Counted from the stretch's first letter, positions 1 through 6,020 are shown. The stretch: 6,931 nt of DNA from Betaproteobacteria bacterium (GCA_021300125.1 JAJTHX010000077.1:1-6931); one strand, 5' to 3'. Made by a program: numbers and translations. Notes: generated by a model not told the origin, from the letters alone.

Positions 1-151
1 CGATGCGGCCGACGATGTCGTTGGTGCCGCCAGGCGGCCAGGGAATGACCACGCGTACGGTCTTGACTGGATAGGCCTGGGCCAGCGTAACCGCAGGCGA
101 CGCGGCAGCCAGCGCGAGCACGCCGGCGGCGATGAACTTCAGGGTTTTCAA
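1..151 (-). CDS. Bug/TctC-family tripartite tricarboxylate transporter substrate-binding protein (N-terminal part)
   Basis: Partial gene; its 3' end lies beyond position 1. Reading from a TTG codon at 151-149 gives MKTLKFIAAGVLALAA..., a signal peptide with a Lys-containing start, a hydrophobic core and an Ala-rich cleavage zone ending near LAQA. The mature start YPVKTVRVVIPWPPGG, followed by TNDIVGRI, is the hallmark N-terminus of Bug (TctC) proteins: the PPGG..D segment forms the first ligand-binding loop. These periplasmic proteins bind carboxylates or other small metabolites. The TTG start is chosen because a strong GAGGAG site (158-163) sits 6 bases upstream, the signal peptide begins exactly there, and no in-frame ATG lies near. 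It is a close paralogue of the next gene, visible even at nucleotide level over the PPGG region. No TctA/TctB membrane subunit is in view, so it may be an orphan receptor. The ligand cannot be told. Confidence 0.9.
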   Translation of the reverse strand, partial: MKTLKFIAAGVLALAAASPAVTLAQAYPVKTVRVVIPWPPGGTNDIVGRI

Positions 152-209
152 AGTGCTCTCCTCGATGAGTAACGGTCTGGTGCCGTTCGGTTGCAAACTC
201 CCGCTCTGC

Positions 210-238
210 ATTATCCGCAAACGGCGGCCCGGACACAA
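210..238 (-). promoter_or_regulatory. Putative sigma70 promoter for the leftmost Bug gene
   Basis: On the minus strand, TTGTGT (233-238) and GATAAT (210-215) are separated by exactly 17 bases. The -10 matches five of six consensus bases and the -35 three of six. Transcription would begin near 203, giving a leader of about 50 bases before the TTG start at 151. It implies that the first Bug gene is transcribed on its own as well as by any read-through from the second. No terminator hairpin was seen in the 106-base gap between the two genes. Confidence 0.5.
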
Positions 239-257
239 TTCGCCGCAGCCGCTGCGA

Positions 258-1223
258 TCAATCGGCGCGCGCGCCGGTCTCCTTCACCAGCCGCGCATAC
301 TTGTCGTAGTCTGACTTCATGCGCGCGCCGAACTGTTCGGGGGTCATGAACATCGGGTCCAGGGTCTGCGAGATGAGCTTGTCTGCGGTGGACTTGTCCC
401 TCAGCGCCTTCTGCACCTCGGCATTCAGGCGGTCGACAATCGCCTTCGGCGTGTTTGCCGGCGCCATCATCCCCACCCATGCGGTGAACTCATAGCCCTT
501 GACCGTTTCCGCGATGGCCGGAATGTCCTTGAACTGGGCGATGCGCTCCTCGGAGGTCACCGCGACCGGGCGCAGCCGCTTGGACGCGATGTGGGGAATG
601 ACCGAACCGACGGTGGCGGTCATCGCCTGCACCTCGCCCGAGGAAATCGCCACCGCAGCCGGGCCGCCGCCCTTGTACGGCACATGCACCATCTTGGTGT
701 TGGTCATCATGTTGAGCTGTGCCATGGCCATGTGCACGAAGCTGCCGCTACCCGACGACGCATAGGTCAGTTCGCCGGGGCGCTTGCGGCCGAGATCGAT
801 GAATTCCTTCACCGTCCTGACCGGCAGCGACGGGTGCACCACGAGCATGCCGACCTGGCGGCCCAGCGGCGAAACCGGCGCGAAGTCCTTCAGGGTGTCG
901 TACGGCACCTTGCTGAACAGGTGCGGGTTCGAAACATGGGCTGCGGAATGCACCAGCAGCGTGTAGCCGTCCGGCGGGCTCTTCGCCACCACATCGGAGC
1001 CGACGATGCCCGAAGCGCCGCCGCGGTTGTCCACAATGAACTGCTGGCCGGTGTTCTCACTCAGCTTCTGCGCGACGATGCGGCCCGCGATGTCGTTGGC
1101 ACCGCCCGGCGGCCAGGCGATGATCACGCGCACCGGCTTCACCGGAAAATTCTGGGCGAGGACCGGCACGGCAGGCAGGGCCAGAACAAGTGCGGCGAGT
1201 GCCGCGCGGGACAGTGGGATCAT
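258..1223 (-). CDS. Bug/TctC-family tripartite tricarboxylate transporter substrate-binding protein
   Basis: Complete protein of 321 residues, the usual length for Bug receptors, which capture carboxylates or related small molecules in the periplasm and may pass them to TctAB-type permeases or a sensor. The signal peptide spans about residues 1-23 (MIPLSRAALAALVLALPAVPVLA, cut before QNFP). Family features follow in order: VRVIIAWPPGG then ANDIAGR (31-48, first ligand loop), VDNRGGASG (64-72), SPPDGYTLL (82-90), FAPVSPLG (114-121), LTYASSGSGS (152-161), HVPYKGGGPA (180-189) and the closing MTPEQFGARMKSDYDKYARLVKE helix. The start at 1223 is preferred over an in-frame ATG at 1322 because it begins the signal peptide and has GAGGAG about 6 bases upstream. 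It is divergent from the CoA-transferase, a pairing that suggests one supplies the acid that the other activates. The substrate is unknown. Confidence 0.95.
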   Translation of the reverse strand: MIPLSRAALAALVLALPAVPVLAQNFPVKPVRVIIAWPPGGANDIAGRIVAQKLSENTGQQFIVDNRGGASGIVGSDVVAKSPPDGYTLLVHSAAHVSNPHLFSKVPYDTLKDFAPVSPLGRQVGMLVVHPSLPVRTVKEFIDLGRKRPGELTYASSGSGSFVHMAMAQLNMMTNTKMVHVPYKGGGPAAVAISSGEVQAMTATVGSVIPHIASKRLRPVAVTSEERIAQFKDIPAIAETVKGYEFTAWVGMMAPANTPKAIVDRLNAEVQKALRDKSTADKLISQTLDPMFMTPEQFGARMKSDYDKYARLVKETGARAD

Positions 1224-1246
1224 GTTGTTCTCCTCGGATTGGGAAT

Positions 1247-1272
1247 GCGGCAAGCCCCTTGGGGCAAGCCGC
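1247..1272. repeat. Imperfect palindrome at the Bug gene transcription start (candidate operator)
   Basis: A 26-base inverted repeat has left arm GCGGCAAGCCCC (1247-1258), central TT, and right arm GGGGCAAGCCGC (1261-1272). The arms pair GCGGC with GCCGC and GCCCC with GGGGC; the only mismatches are the AA facing AA. The arms also contain a direct repeat, GGCAAGCC. It lies directly downstream of the -10 box at 1275-1280, across the predicted start of transcription, which is where a repressor would block or a leader hairpin would form. The binding protein is unknown. Confidence 0.45.
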
Positions 1273-1274
1273 GC

Positions 1275-1303
1275 ATTATGGTGACTGGGCCGGCCGCGGG
1301 CAA
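1275..1303 (-). promoter_or_regulatory. Putative sigma70 promoter for the complete Bug gene
   Basis: On the minus strand, TTGCCC (1298-1303) and CATAAT (1275-1280) are spaced by 17 bases. The -10 matches five of six consensus bases and the -35 four of six. Start of transcription is expected near 1268, inside the adjacent palindrome, giving a leader of about 45 bases to the ATG at 1223. The -10 shares the string ATAATGC with the promoter of the neighbouring paralogue, which is consistent with duplication of gene plus promoter. Confidence 0.5.
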
Positions 1304-1306
1304 CTG

Positions 1307-1337
1307 CAGACACCCGGCTCAAGCCCCGCGTTAAAAT
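1307..1337 (+). promoter_or_regulatory. Possible promoter for the CoA-transferase/sugE pair
   Basis: TAAAAT at 1332-1337 matches five of six -10 consensus bases and is the only AT-rich hexamer in the gap in this direction. The best -35 candidate, CAGACA (1307-1312), is 19 bases upstream, which is a long spacer, so the assignment is weak. If used, transcription starts near 1344 and the leader includes the hairpin at 1354-1372. Confidence 0.3.
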
Positions 1338-1353
1338 CCGGACCAGTTCGCGA

Positions 1354-1372
1354 CAGCGTGATGGTCACGCTG
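1354..1372. repeat. Perfect 8-base inverted repeat in the CoA-transferase leader
   Basis: CAGCGTGA (1354-1361), loop TGG, TCACGCTG (1365-1372). All eight pairs are Watson-Crick. It lies just downstream of the possible promoter and 51 bases before the chosen start codon. It could be an operator for a dimeric regulator or an RNA hairpin. An in-frame ATG at 1361 is inside this hairpin and lacks a ribosome binding site, which argues against that ATG being the start of the CoA-transferase. Confidence 0.45.
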
Positions 1373-1423
1373 CACCGCATCACCCCCATTCCGGGTTGGA
1401 CCGCATTTGAACCGGAGCGTTGC

Positions 1424-2644
1424 ATGCCGCTGCCCCTGGAAGGCGTTACTGTACTCGACCTGACCACCGTAATGGCCGGCCCCTACTGCACGATGGTGCT
1501 GGGCGATATGGGCGCCACCGTGATCAAGGTGGAAAATTTCCCCGAAGGTGACGGCTCCCGCCGTTTCGAGCCCAAGGTCAACGACGAGTCGTACTGCTTT
1601 GCGGTGCTCAACCGCAACAAGCGCAGCCTTGCACTGAACATGAAGGATCCGCGCGGCAAGGCCATTTTCATGAAACTGGCAGCCAAGGCCGATATCGTCA
1701 CCGAGAACTTCCGCCCCGGCGTGGTCAGAAAACTGGGCATCGATTACAACACCATCCGCCAGTTCAACCCCGGGGTGATCTACGCCTCGATGTCGGGCTT
1801 CGGCCAGACCGGACCTTACGGGCACAAGGGCGGTTTTGACATCGTGGCCCAGGGCATGAGCGGCATCATGATGATGACCGGCGCGCCTGGCGGACGCCCG
1901 GCCAAGGTCGGCATCGCGATGAACGACATCGCCAGCGGCGTCACCGCGCTGTATGCCATCCTCGGCGCCTTCATCGGCAAGCTGCGCCACGGCCAGGGCC
2001 AGTATGTCGAAACCTCCCTGCTTGAGGCCGGGCTCGCCTGGACGCACTGGGAATCCGGCGCCTTCTTCGGCAGCGGCGAAGAACCGCTGGCCACCGGCAC
2101 CCGCCACCGCCGCTCGACCCCTTACCAGGCCTACAAGACCCGGGACGGCTATGTCACCGTGGGCGCCAACAACAACAAGCTGTGGACCAACTTCTGCACC
2201 ATCACCTGCAACAAGCCGGAATGGCTGACCGATCCGCGCTTCAAGGACCTGCCCTCGCGCTTGAAACACATCGACGAGCTGGAAGTCGAGATCGAAAAGG
2301 TCTTTGCCACCGCGCCGACCGCGCACTGGGTCCAAAAGCTCGATGAGGCGCAGGTGCCCGGCGGGCCGGTCCATACCTACCGCCAGATCCTCGATGACGC
2401 CCACATCAAGGCGCGCAACATGGTGGTCGAATACGACCACCCGAAGATCGGCCGGATGAAATCACTGGGCCTGCCGGTCAAGGCCAGCGGCGAGTTCGCC
2501 GCCATCCGTAGCGCCGCCCCCTGGCTGGGCCAGCACAGCGGCGAGCTGCTGCAAGAGGCCGGCCTCGGCGCTGCCGAGATCGAAGCCCTGTTCAGCGAGG
2601 GGGTGATTTACGACAAGTACCGCGGCAAGGCAGGTGCGCCATGA
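1424..2644 (+). CDS. CaiB/BaiF family III acyl-CoA transferase
   Basis: A 406-residue cytoplasmic enzyme of the usual family length. Family III members move CoA between carboxylic acids through an aspartyl-CoA thioester intermediate. The opening [19 protein letters not shown] and [12 protein letters not shown] (about 27-37) are the signature CoA-binding N-terminus. They are followed by [17 protein letters not shown] (62-78), TENFRPGV (93-100), [13 protein letters not shown] (120-132) and [11 protein letters not shown] (137-147). In [11 protein letters not shown] (162-172), Asp168 aligns with the catalytic Asp169 of formyl-CoA transferase; [13 protein letters not shown] (190-202) follows. The start at 1424 is chosen for GGAG at 1414-1417, spaced 6 bases, and for agreement with the family N-terminus; the reading frame is open further upstream to 1190. 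Its TGA overlaps the ATG of sugE, so the two are probably co-translated. It is divergent from a Bug gene. The acid substrate cannot be inferred from sequence alone. Confidence 0.93.
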   Translation: MPLPLEGVTVLDLTTVMAGPYCTMVLGDMGATVIKVENFPEGDGSRRFEPKVNDESYCFAVLNRNKRSLALNMKDPRGKAIFMKLAAKADIVTENFRPGVVRKLGIDYNTIRQFNPGVIYASMSGFGQTGPYGHKGGFDIVAQGMSGIMMMTGAPGGRPAKVGIAMNDIASGVTALYAILGAFIGKLRHGQGQYVETSLLEAGLAWTHWESGAFFGSGEEPLATGTRHRRSTPYQAYKTRDGYVTVGANNNKLWTNFCTITCNKPEWLTDPRFKDLPSRLKHIDELEVEIEKVFATAPTAHWVQKLDEAQVPGGPVHTYRQILDDAHIKARNMVVEYDHPKIGRMKSLGLPVKASGEFAAIRSAAPWLGQHSGELLQEAGLGAAEIEALFSEGVIYDKYRGKAGAP

Positions 2645-2970
2645 GCCAGGCCTGGCTGCTGCTGCTCGCCGCCGGCCTGCTTGAAGTGGTCTGGGCCATC
2701 GGTCTCAAGTACACCGAAGGGTTCAGCCGGCCGCTGCCCAGCGTGATCACGGTCGCAGCGATGATCGCGAGCTTCTGGCTGCTGGCGCTAGCGCTCAAGT
2801 CCATCCCGGTCGGTACCGGCTATGCGGTGTGGACCGGCATCGGCGCGGTCGGCACCGCCATCCTCGGCATCGTCCTCTTCAGCGAACCCGCGACCGCGGC
2901 GCGCCTGGCCTGCATCGCGCTGATCGTCGCCGGCATCCTCGGACTCAAACTGGTGTCCGGGGGCGCCTGA
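2641..2970 (+). CDS. sugE: SugE/Gdx-type small multidrug resistance protein (guanidinium or quaternary ammonium exporter)
   Basis: A 109-residue inner-membrane protein with four predicted transmembrane helices (about 3-20, 33-52, 58-80 and 86-105). SMR proteins act as antiparallel homodimers that exchange protons for a cation. Glu15 in [14 protein letters not shown] is the conserved shared proton/substrate site. Trp18, the [12 protein letters not shown] loop-to-helix segment and [11 protein letters not shown] (61-71) follow the SugE (Gdx) subgroup rather than EmrE. Characterised Gdx members export guanidinium; others handle quaternary ammonium compounds. The ATG overlaps the preceding TGA (ATGA at 2641-2644), implying translational coupling to the CoA-transferase, with only a weak purine stretch as ribosome binding site. 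No guanidine riboswitch is recognisable upstream. Its stop codon abuts an A-tract belonging to the terminator of the opposing operon. Confidence 0.93.
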   Translation: MSQAWLLLLAAGLLEVVWAIGLKYTEGFSRPLPSVITVAAMIASFWLLALALKSIPVGTGYAVWTGIGAVGTAILGIVLFSEPATAARLACIALIVAGILGLKLVSGGA

Positions 2971-2998
2971 AAAAAAAGTGGCAGCCAGAGGCTGCCGC
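2970..2998 (-). terminator. Intrinsic terminator of the CYTH/transporter operon
   Basis: Read on the minus strand, a GC-rich hairpin is followed at once by eight T residues (complement of A at 2970-2977). The core arms are GGCAGCC (2980-2986) and GGCTGCC (2990-2996), perfect over seven pairs with a three-base loop, extendable to nine pairs with one G-T wobble (2978-2998). It lies 20 bases past the transporter stop codon. In the plus direction the hairpin has no T-tract after it, so it should stop only the minus-strand operon efficiently. The last T pairs with the final A of the sugE TGA. Confidence 0.85.
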
Positions 2999-3018
2999 TA
3001 GGACCTGCAAGAGCCCGC

Positions 3019-4602
3019 TTACCAGAGCTTGCTGTCAAACCCCATCAGCGGCATCACGTAGTGCGTCCAGGGTACCAGCAGGGCGATGATCAGGATCAGC
3101 TGGATCATGCCGAACTTGAAGCCGTCCCAGGTCGAATACTGGTTGGTCAGGTAGCTGATGTTGGCCGGCTTGGAGTTGAAATACAGCACATAGACCTGGT
3201 TGATCAGGTAGGCCATCGGCAGGCAGAAGCCGACGATGTCCCAGCCGAACTGCTTGGCGGTCGCGATCAGGATCGGAAACATGATGATCGTGCGTGCCGT
3301 CTTGCTTTCGCTGATCAGCGTGGTCAGGCCAAAGAGCGCCGCCATCACCACGAACACCAGCACCTTGGGCGTCTCCGCAGTGATGCCCCAGACCTGGAAG
3401 AAATCGGCCACCCACAGGTCGACGATGATGGTTTTTTCCATCATGCCGCCCAGCACGTAGGCGCCCCAGCTGAACATCAGCATGTGCCAGGGAATGTCGG
3501 CCTGGTTCCAGTTCAACACGCCAAAACGCTTGAGGCCGGAGAAGGCCGGCAGTAGCACCAGCACGCTACCGGCCACGGCGACAATCTCGGCCTTGATGCC
3601 GTGCAGGCTGTCGGTCGCCCACAGCGCCAGCACGGCGAGGAAGACAACCGCGGCGCGGATCTCGTCGGCGGTCACCGGACCCAATCGCTGCAGTTCCTCG
3701 CGCAGACGGTCGAGCCCCCCCTCCAGCCGCGGCTTCGACTCCTCCTTGCTGATCGGCAGGATCATCCGCGTACCGGTGTACCAGGCAATCGCGCACTGGA
3801 GTATGCACAGCGGCAGCAGTGCCATCAGCCAGTCCGCGTAAAAGACCTTGGCGCCCGCCTTTTCCATCAGCTGTGCCGCAAGCAGGTTGGCGGCTGAGCC
3901 GGTGATGAAGGCACTCGCCGAGACGTTGTTGGCGAGCAGGTTCTGCAGCACCATGTTGCGGCCGACGTTGTTGCGCAGGACGCCGCCCATCGCGCCGTAC
4001 ATCGCCGAAATCACCATGAACATCGGCAACAGCAGCGCGGTCTTGGCCGAGGTCGCGCTGATGAAGGCGCCGAGCAGTATGTTCAGCGCGATGAAGGCCC
4101 AGAAAATGCCGTTGAGGTGGTTGCCCCATTTCAGCACCAGTATCAGCGAGACGCGCTTGGCCAGGCCGGTCACCACCAGCGCGCTGGCCATGATGAAGCT
4201 GGCGATGTTGAGCACCATCACCGGTTCGCCCAGGTAGGCGAAGGACTGGCGCATCGGCAGGATGCCGATCAGCACCACGGCGACGATGATGATGAACGAG
4301 GTCAGATAGCTTGGAATCGACTCGGTGATCCAGAGGATCAGCGAGAAGACGAATATGCCGGTGGCGCTGTAGAGATACTCCAGCTTCACGCCCTTCGGCA
4401 GTTTGGCGTTCTCGTAGAGCTCGATCGGCCCGCACCACTGGAGGTGGAAAAAGAGGAAGGCCAGGATCGCCAGCGGCACGCCGACGAACTTGAGCTTCTG
4501 CATCAGGGGGCCGGCCTCGATATCGTGCAGCTTCTCCAGCCCGTAGTTGCGCATGTCCAGCGGATCAAACTTCGGTTTTGCCGCTCCGGTCGCCTCGCTC
4601 AT
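3019..4602 (-). CDS. DASS/SLC13-family anion transporter (divalent anion:Na+ symporter superfamily) with altered SNT motifs
   Basis: A 527-residue multi-pass membrane protein. Many hydrophobic segments are separated by a charged cytoplasmic loop (about 284-312), giving the two inverted repeats of the DASS fold. Family landmarks: TESIPSYLTS (93-102, compare TEALP..VT), GEPVMVLNIASFIMASALVVTGLAKR (125-150), ITGSAANLLAA (233-243), MFSWGAYVLGGMMEKT (376-391) and the closing NQYSTWDGFKFG (487-498). DASS proteins carry di- or tricarboxylates, sulfate or phosphate. The two Na+-binding Ser-Asn-Thr sites are replaced: SATSAKTALLLP (182-193) and SESKTARTIIMFP (431-443, SKT in place of SNT), so coupling may not be to Na+. 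The start has an ideal AGGAGG (4610-4615) 7 bases upstream. It is the last gene of an operon, 31 bases after the CYTH-like gene, and is followed by a strong terminator. Family call is sound; substrate is unknown. Confidence 0.82.
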   Translation of the reverse strand: MSEATGAAKPKFDPLDMRNYGLEKLHDIEAGPLMQKLKFVGVPLAILAFLFFHLQWCGPIELYENAKLPKGVKLEYLYSATGIFVFSLILWITESIPSYLTSFIIIVAVVLIGILPMRQSFAYLGEPVMVLNIASFIMASALVVTGLAKRVSLILVLKWGNHLNGIFWAFIALNILLGAFISATSAKTALLLPMFMVISAMYGAMGGVLRNNVGRNMVLQNLLANNVSASAFITGSAANLLAAQLMEKAGAKVFYADWLMALLPLCILQCAIAWYTGTRMILPISKEESKPRLEGGLDRLREELQRLGPVTADEIRAAVVFLAVLALWATDSLHGIKAEIVAVAGSVLVLLPAFSGLKRFGVLNWNQADIPWHMLMFSWGAYVLGGMMEKTIIVDLWVADFFQVWGITAETPKVLVFVVMAALFGLTTLISESKTARTIIMFPILIATAKQFGWDIVGFCLPMAYLINQVYVLYFNSKPANISYLTNQYSTWDGFKFGMIQLILIIALLVPWTHYVMPLMGFDSKLW

Positions 4603-4633
4603 GGCCGTTCCTCCTGGTTGAAGATGCAGTGGC

Positions 4634-5278
4634 TCAGACTGCGGTGATGCCGACCACGCGCCGGGCGGCGCGCAGGTAACTGGTGTTGGTCATGGCCGCA
4701 AGGCCCAGCGCCTCGATCACCCGCTTCAGGGCACCGTAGTCCTCGCTCTCGCAGCAGGCGGTCTCCAGCATGGCGCCGTTGAACCAGACCTGGGCGTATT
4801 CGCAGATCACCCCCTGCACGGTGAAGCCGTAGCGCATTTTTTCGACGCTGACGGCAACCAGCTGCGGATGCACTCGCGCCAGCGCCAGGAACTTGTCATA
4901 GCTGCAGTCATCGCCGCCGGGCGCGATGTCCACGCGCAGGTAACCGCAGATCGCCTTCAGGTCGGCGCGGCTCACCGGAAACTGGAACTTGCCGGCGGGC
5001 TGGAAAATGTCGTAACCCTCCGGGGTGTCGCCGGTCTTCAGTTTCACGTCGAGCAGTCCGTCGCGCACCTTGACGTTGGCGGCGTCGGTCAGGCGGGACA
5101 GGAAATAGGTCTCCTCGGGCATCCGCCGCGCCTTCTGCAGCACCGCACCGGCCTCCCACATGCGCGCCTGCACGGCACTGATGATGCCCTGACCGAAAAC
5201 GCGGAATTCGGCGCGCGGCACAATCTTTGCAGCCTCGGCGGCCGATATCGCGGTGTTTTTTGAGAATGGATCGCTCAT
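4634..5278 (-). CDS. Divergent CYTH-like protein of unknown function
   Basis: A 214-residue soluble protein with no signal peptide, not assigned to a named family from sequence alone. Its strand pattern follows the adjacent CYTH protein: AEFRVFGQ (23-30) at the place of the first strand, VKVRDGLLDVKLKTG (69-83) for the Arg/Lys strands, KFQFPVSRADLKAICGYL (97-114) for the basic segment and helix, VEKMRYGF (145-152), and GVICEYAQVWFNG (156-168) ending in LETACCESED (171-180), close to AEVELESED of its neighbour. The ExExK signature is missing, so triphosphate hydrolysis may be altered or lost. An extra N-terminal and central stretch makes it about 60 residues longer. ATG at 5278 is chosen for GAGG 8 bases upstream and leaves a 14-base gap after the CYTH gene; an ATG at 5299 would overlap that gene by 7 bases but has no ribosome binding site. 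The homology is inference. Confidence 0.75.
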   Translation of the reverse strand: MSDPFSKNTAISAAEAAKIVPRAEFRVFGQGIISAVQARMWEAGAVLQKARRMPEETYFLSRLTDAANVKVRDGLLDVKLKTGDTPEGYDIFQPAGKFQFPVSRADLKAICGYLRVDIAPGGDDCSYDKFLALARVHPQLVAVSVEKMRYGFTVQGVICEYAQVWFNGAMLETACCESEDYGALKRVIEALGLAAMTNTSYLRAARRVVGITAV

Positions 5279-5292
5279 GGCTGAAGCCTCGC

Positions 5293-5757
5293 TTACCATT
5301 TGCTGAAGGGATGCTTGATCAGGCTGGAATTGAAATAGCGCGGATCACCCGTCACCTCCTGACCGAGCCAGGACGGCCGATCAAAGGGCTGGTCCTCGCT
5401 TTCGAGTTCCACTTCGGCAACGATCAAACCGCGGTTCTCCCCGAAGAACTCGTCGATCTCCCAAGTCAGGCCGCCATGGCGGACCTTGTAGCGTTTTTTC
5501 TCGATCAGCGGCTTCTCGGCCAGCGTGTCGAGCATTTCGTTGCAGTCGCCCGGCGGAATCGGGTATTCGTATTCGGCCCGGGTCGCACCGACCGTGACAC
5601 CCTTGATGGTGAGGAACGCTTTATCTCCGATGGTGCGTATACGCACTGTGCGTTCCTTGACACTGCTGAGGTACCCCTGACGGTACAGTGTGCCGACTGC
5701 ACCATTACGCCAGGTGTCATCACTGAGCAGGAATTTGCGCTCGATTTCTGTGCTCAT
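5293..5757 (-). CDS. CYTH-domain triphosphate tunnel metalloenzyme (NeuTTM-like, probable inorganic triphosphatase)
   Basis: A 154-residue single-domain cytoplasmic protein, the size of Nitrosomonas europaea NeuTTM. It begins MSTEIERKFLL: Glu4-x-Glu6-x-Lys8 is the ExExK motif that binds metal and triphosphate. The tunnel strands are visible: VRIRTIG with Arg39 and Arg41, FLTIKG with Lys52, RAEYEYPI with Arg60/Glu62/Glu64, EKKRYKVR (86-93), LTWEIDEFFG (97-106) and the acidic strand AEVELESED (114-122). The tail WLGQEVTGDPRYFN (130-143) matches the C-terminus typical of short bacterial TTMs. Characterised relatives hydrolyse tripolyphosphate; other CYTH enzymes make cAMP or cleave thiamine triphosphate, so this is a likely rather than certain activity. 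Start at 5757 has GGAGGAG (5766-5772) 8 bases upstream; an upstream ATG at 5778 has none. First gene of an apparent three-gene operon. Confidence 0.93.
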   Translation of the reverse strand: MSTEIERKFLLSDDTWRNGAVGTLYRQGYLSSVKERTVRIRTIGDKAFLTIKGVTVGATRAEYEYPIPPGDCNEMLDTLAEKPLIEKKRYKVRHGGLTWEIDEFFGENRGLIVAEVELESEDQPFDRPSWLGQEVTGDPRYFNSSLIKHPFSKW

Positions 5758-6020
5758 GTAATTGACTCCTCCATCCATCGGTATATCAAGTAGGCCTTTT
5801 CATCTTAGAGGGATGGCGCAGGGTGCCTTTGATGCAAGTCAACAATGCTGCAGTTGCTTCTGATGATGCGGCGCAACATGGACTGTGCCGCCGCTCATTC
5901 CATTGAATAAGGCATCAGGACTTGGCAGATGGATCGAACACGCGCTGCTGGGATCAACTCGATGGATCGACCCCGCGCTGCTGGGATCACTGCAACCGAA
6001 TACCTCCGGCTGGCAGCGGA
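5758..6020. other. Intergenic region upstream of the CYTH operon
   Basis: A gap of 263 bases between the exported-protein gene and the CYTH gene, both on the minus strand. No coding sequence with a convincing start is seen. Near the CYTH end, minus-strand TGATATACC (5780-5788) resembles an extended -10 box that would start transcription just before the ribosome binding site, but its -35 region is poor. A TTGACT hexamer (5837-5842) has no -10 at a suitable distance. The distal half holds the 33-base tandem repeat. No clear terminator hairpin with a T-tract was found after the exported-protein gene. Confidence 0.4.
5928..5993. repeat. Two-copy 33-base tandem direct repeat
   Basis: Copy one begins at 5928 and copy two at 5961. 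The first 29 bases of each agree except at two positions (A in copy one, C in copy two); the ends diverge. Each copy begins GATGGATCGA and contains CGCGCTGCTGGGATCA, so GATC occurs twice per unit. The period is divisible by three and is readable as a MDRxRAAGI repeat on the plus strand, but that frame runs antisense into the exported-protein gene and has no ribosome binding site. Recent local duplication is the simplest reading; a protein-binding array is possible. Confidence 0.8.

Noticed and set aside
591..1334. Long plus-strand open frame of 247 codons opposite the Bug gene
   Set aside because: His/Arg-rich composition and no family pattern; it is the antisense shadow of a well-supported Bug coding region.
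1280..1423. Guanidine riboswitch upstream of the CoA-transferase/sugE pair
   Set aside because: The conserved guanidine-I core and the paired ACGR-loop hairpins of guanidine-II are not seen; only one simple hairpin is present.
1331..2440. Minus-strand open frame of 369 codons opposite the CoA-transferase
   Set aside because: Arises from GC-rich codon bias on the opposite strand; no recognisable motifs and a conserved enzyme on the plus strand.
3566..4438. Minus-strand open frame of 290 codons in another frame of the transporter gene
   Set aside because: Arg/Gln/His-rich out-of-frame translation of the transporter; no hydrophobic segments or domain signature.
5802..5842. TTGACT / TAAGAT promoter pair for the CYTH operon
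   Set aside because: The hexamers are 29 bases apart, too far for a sigma70 promoter, and no better -10 lies at 16-18 bases from TTGACT.
5928..5993. CRISPR array
   Set aside because: Only two adjacent copies, with no unique spacer of normal length between them and no cas genes nearby.
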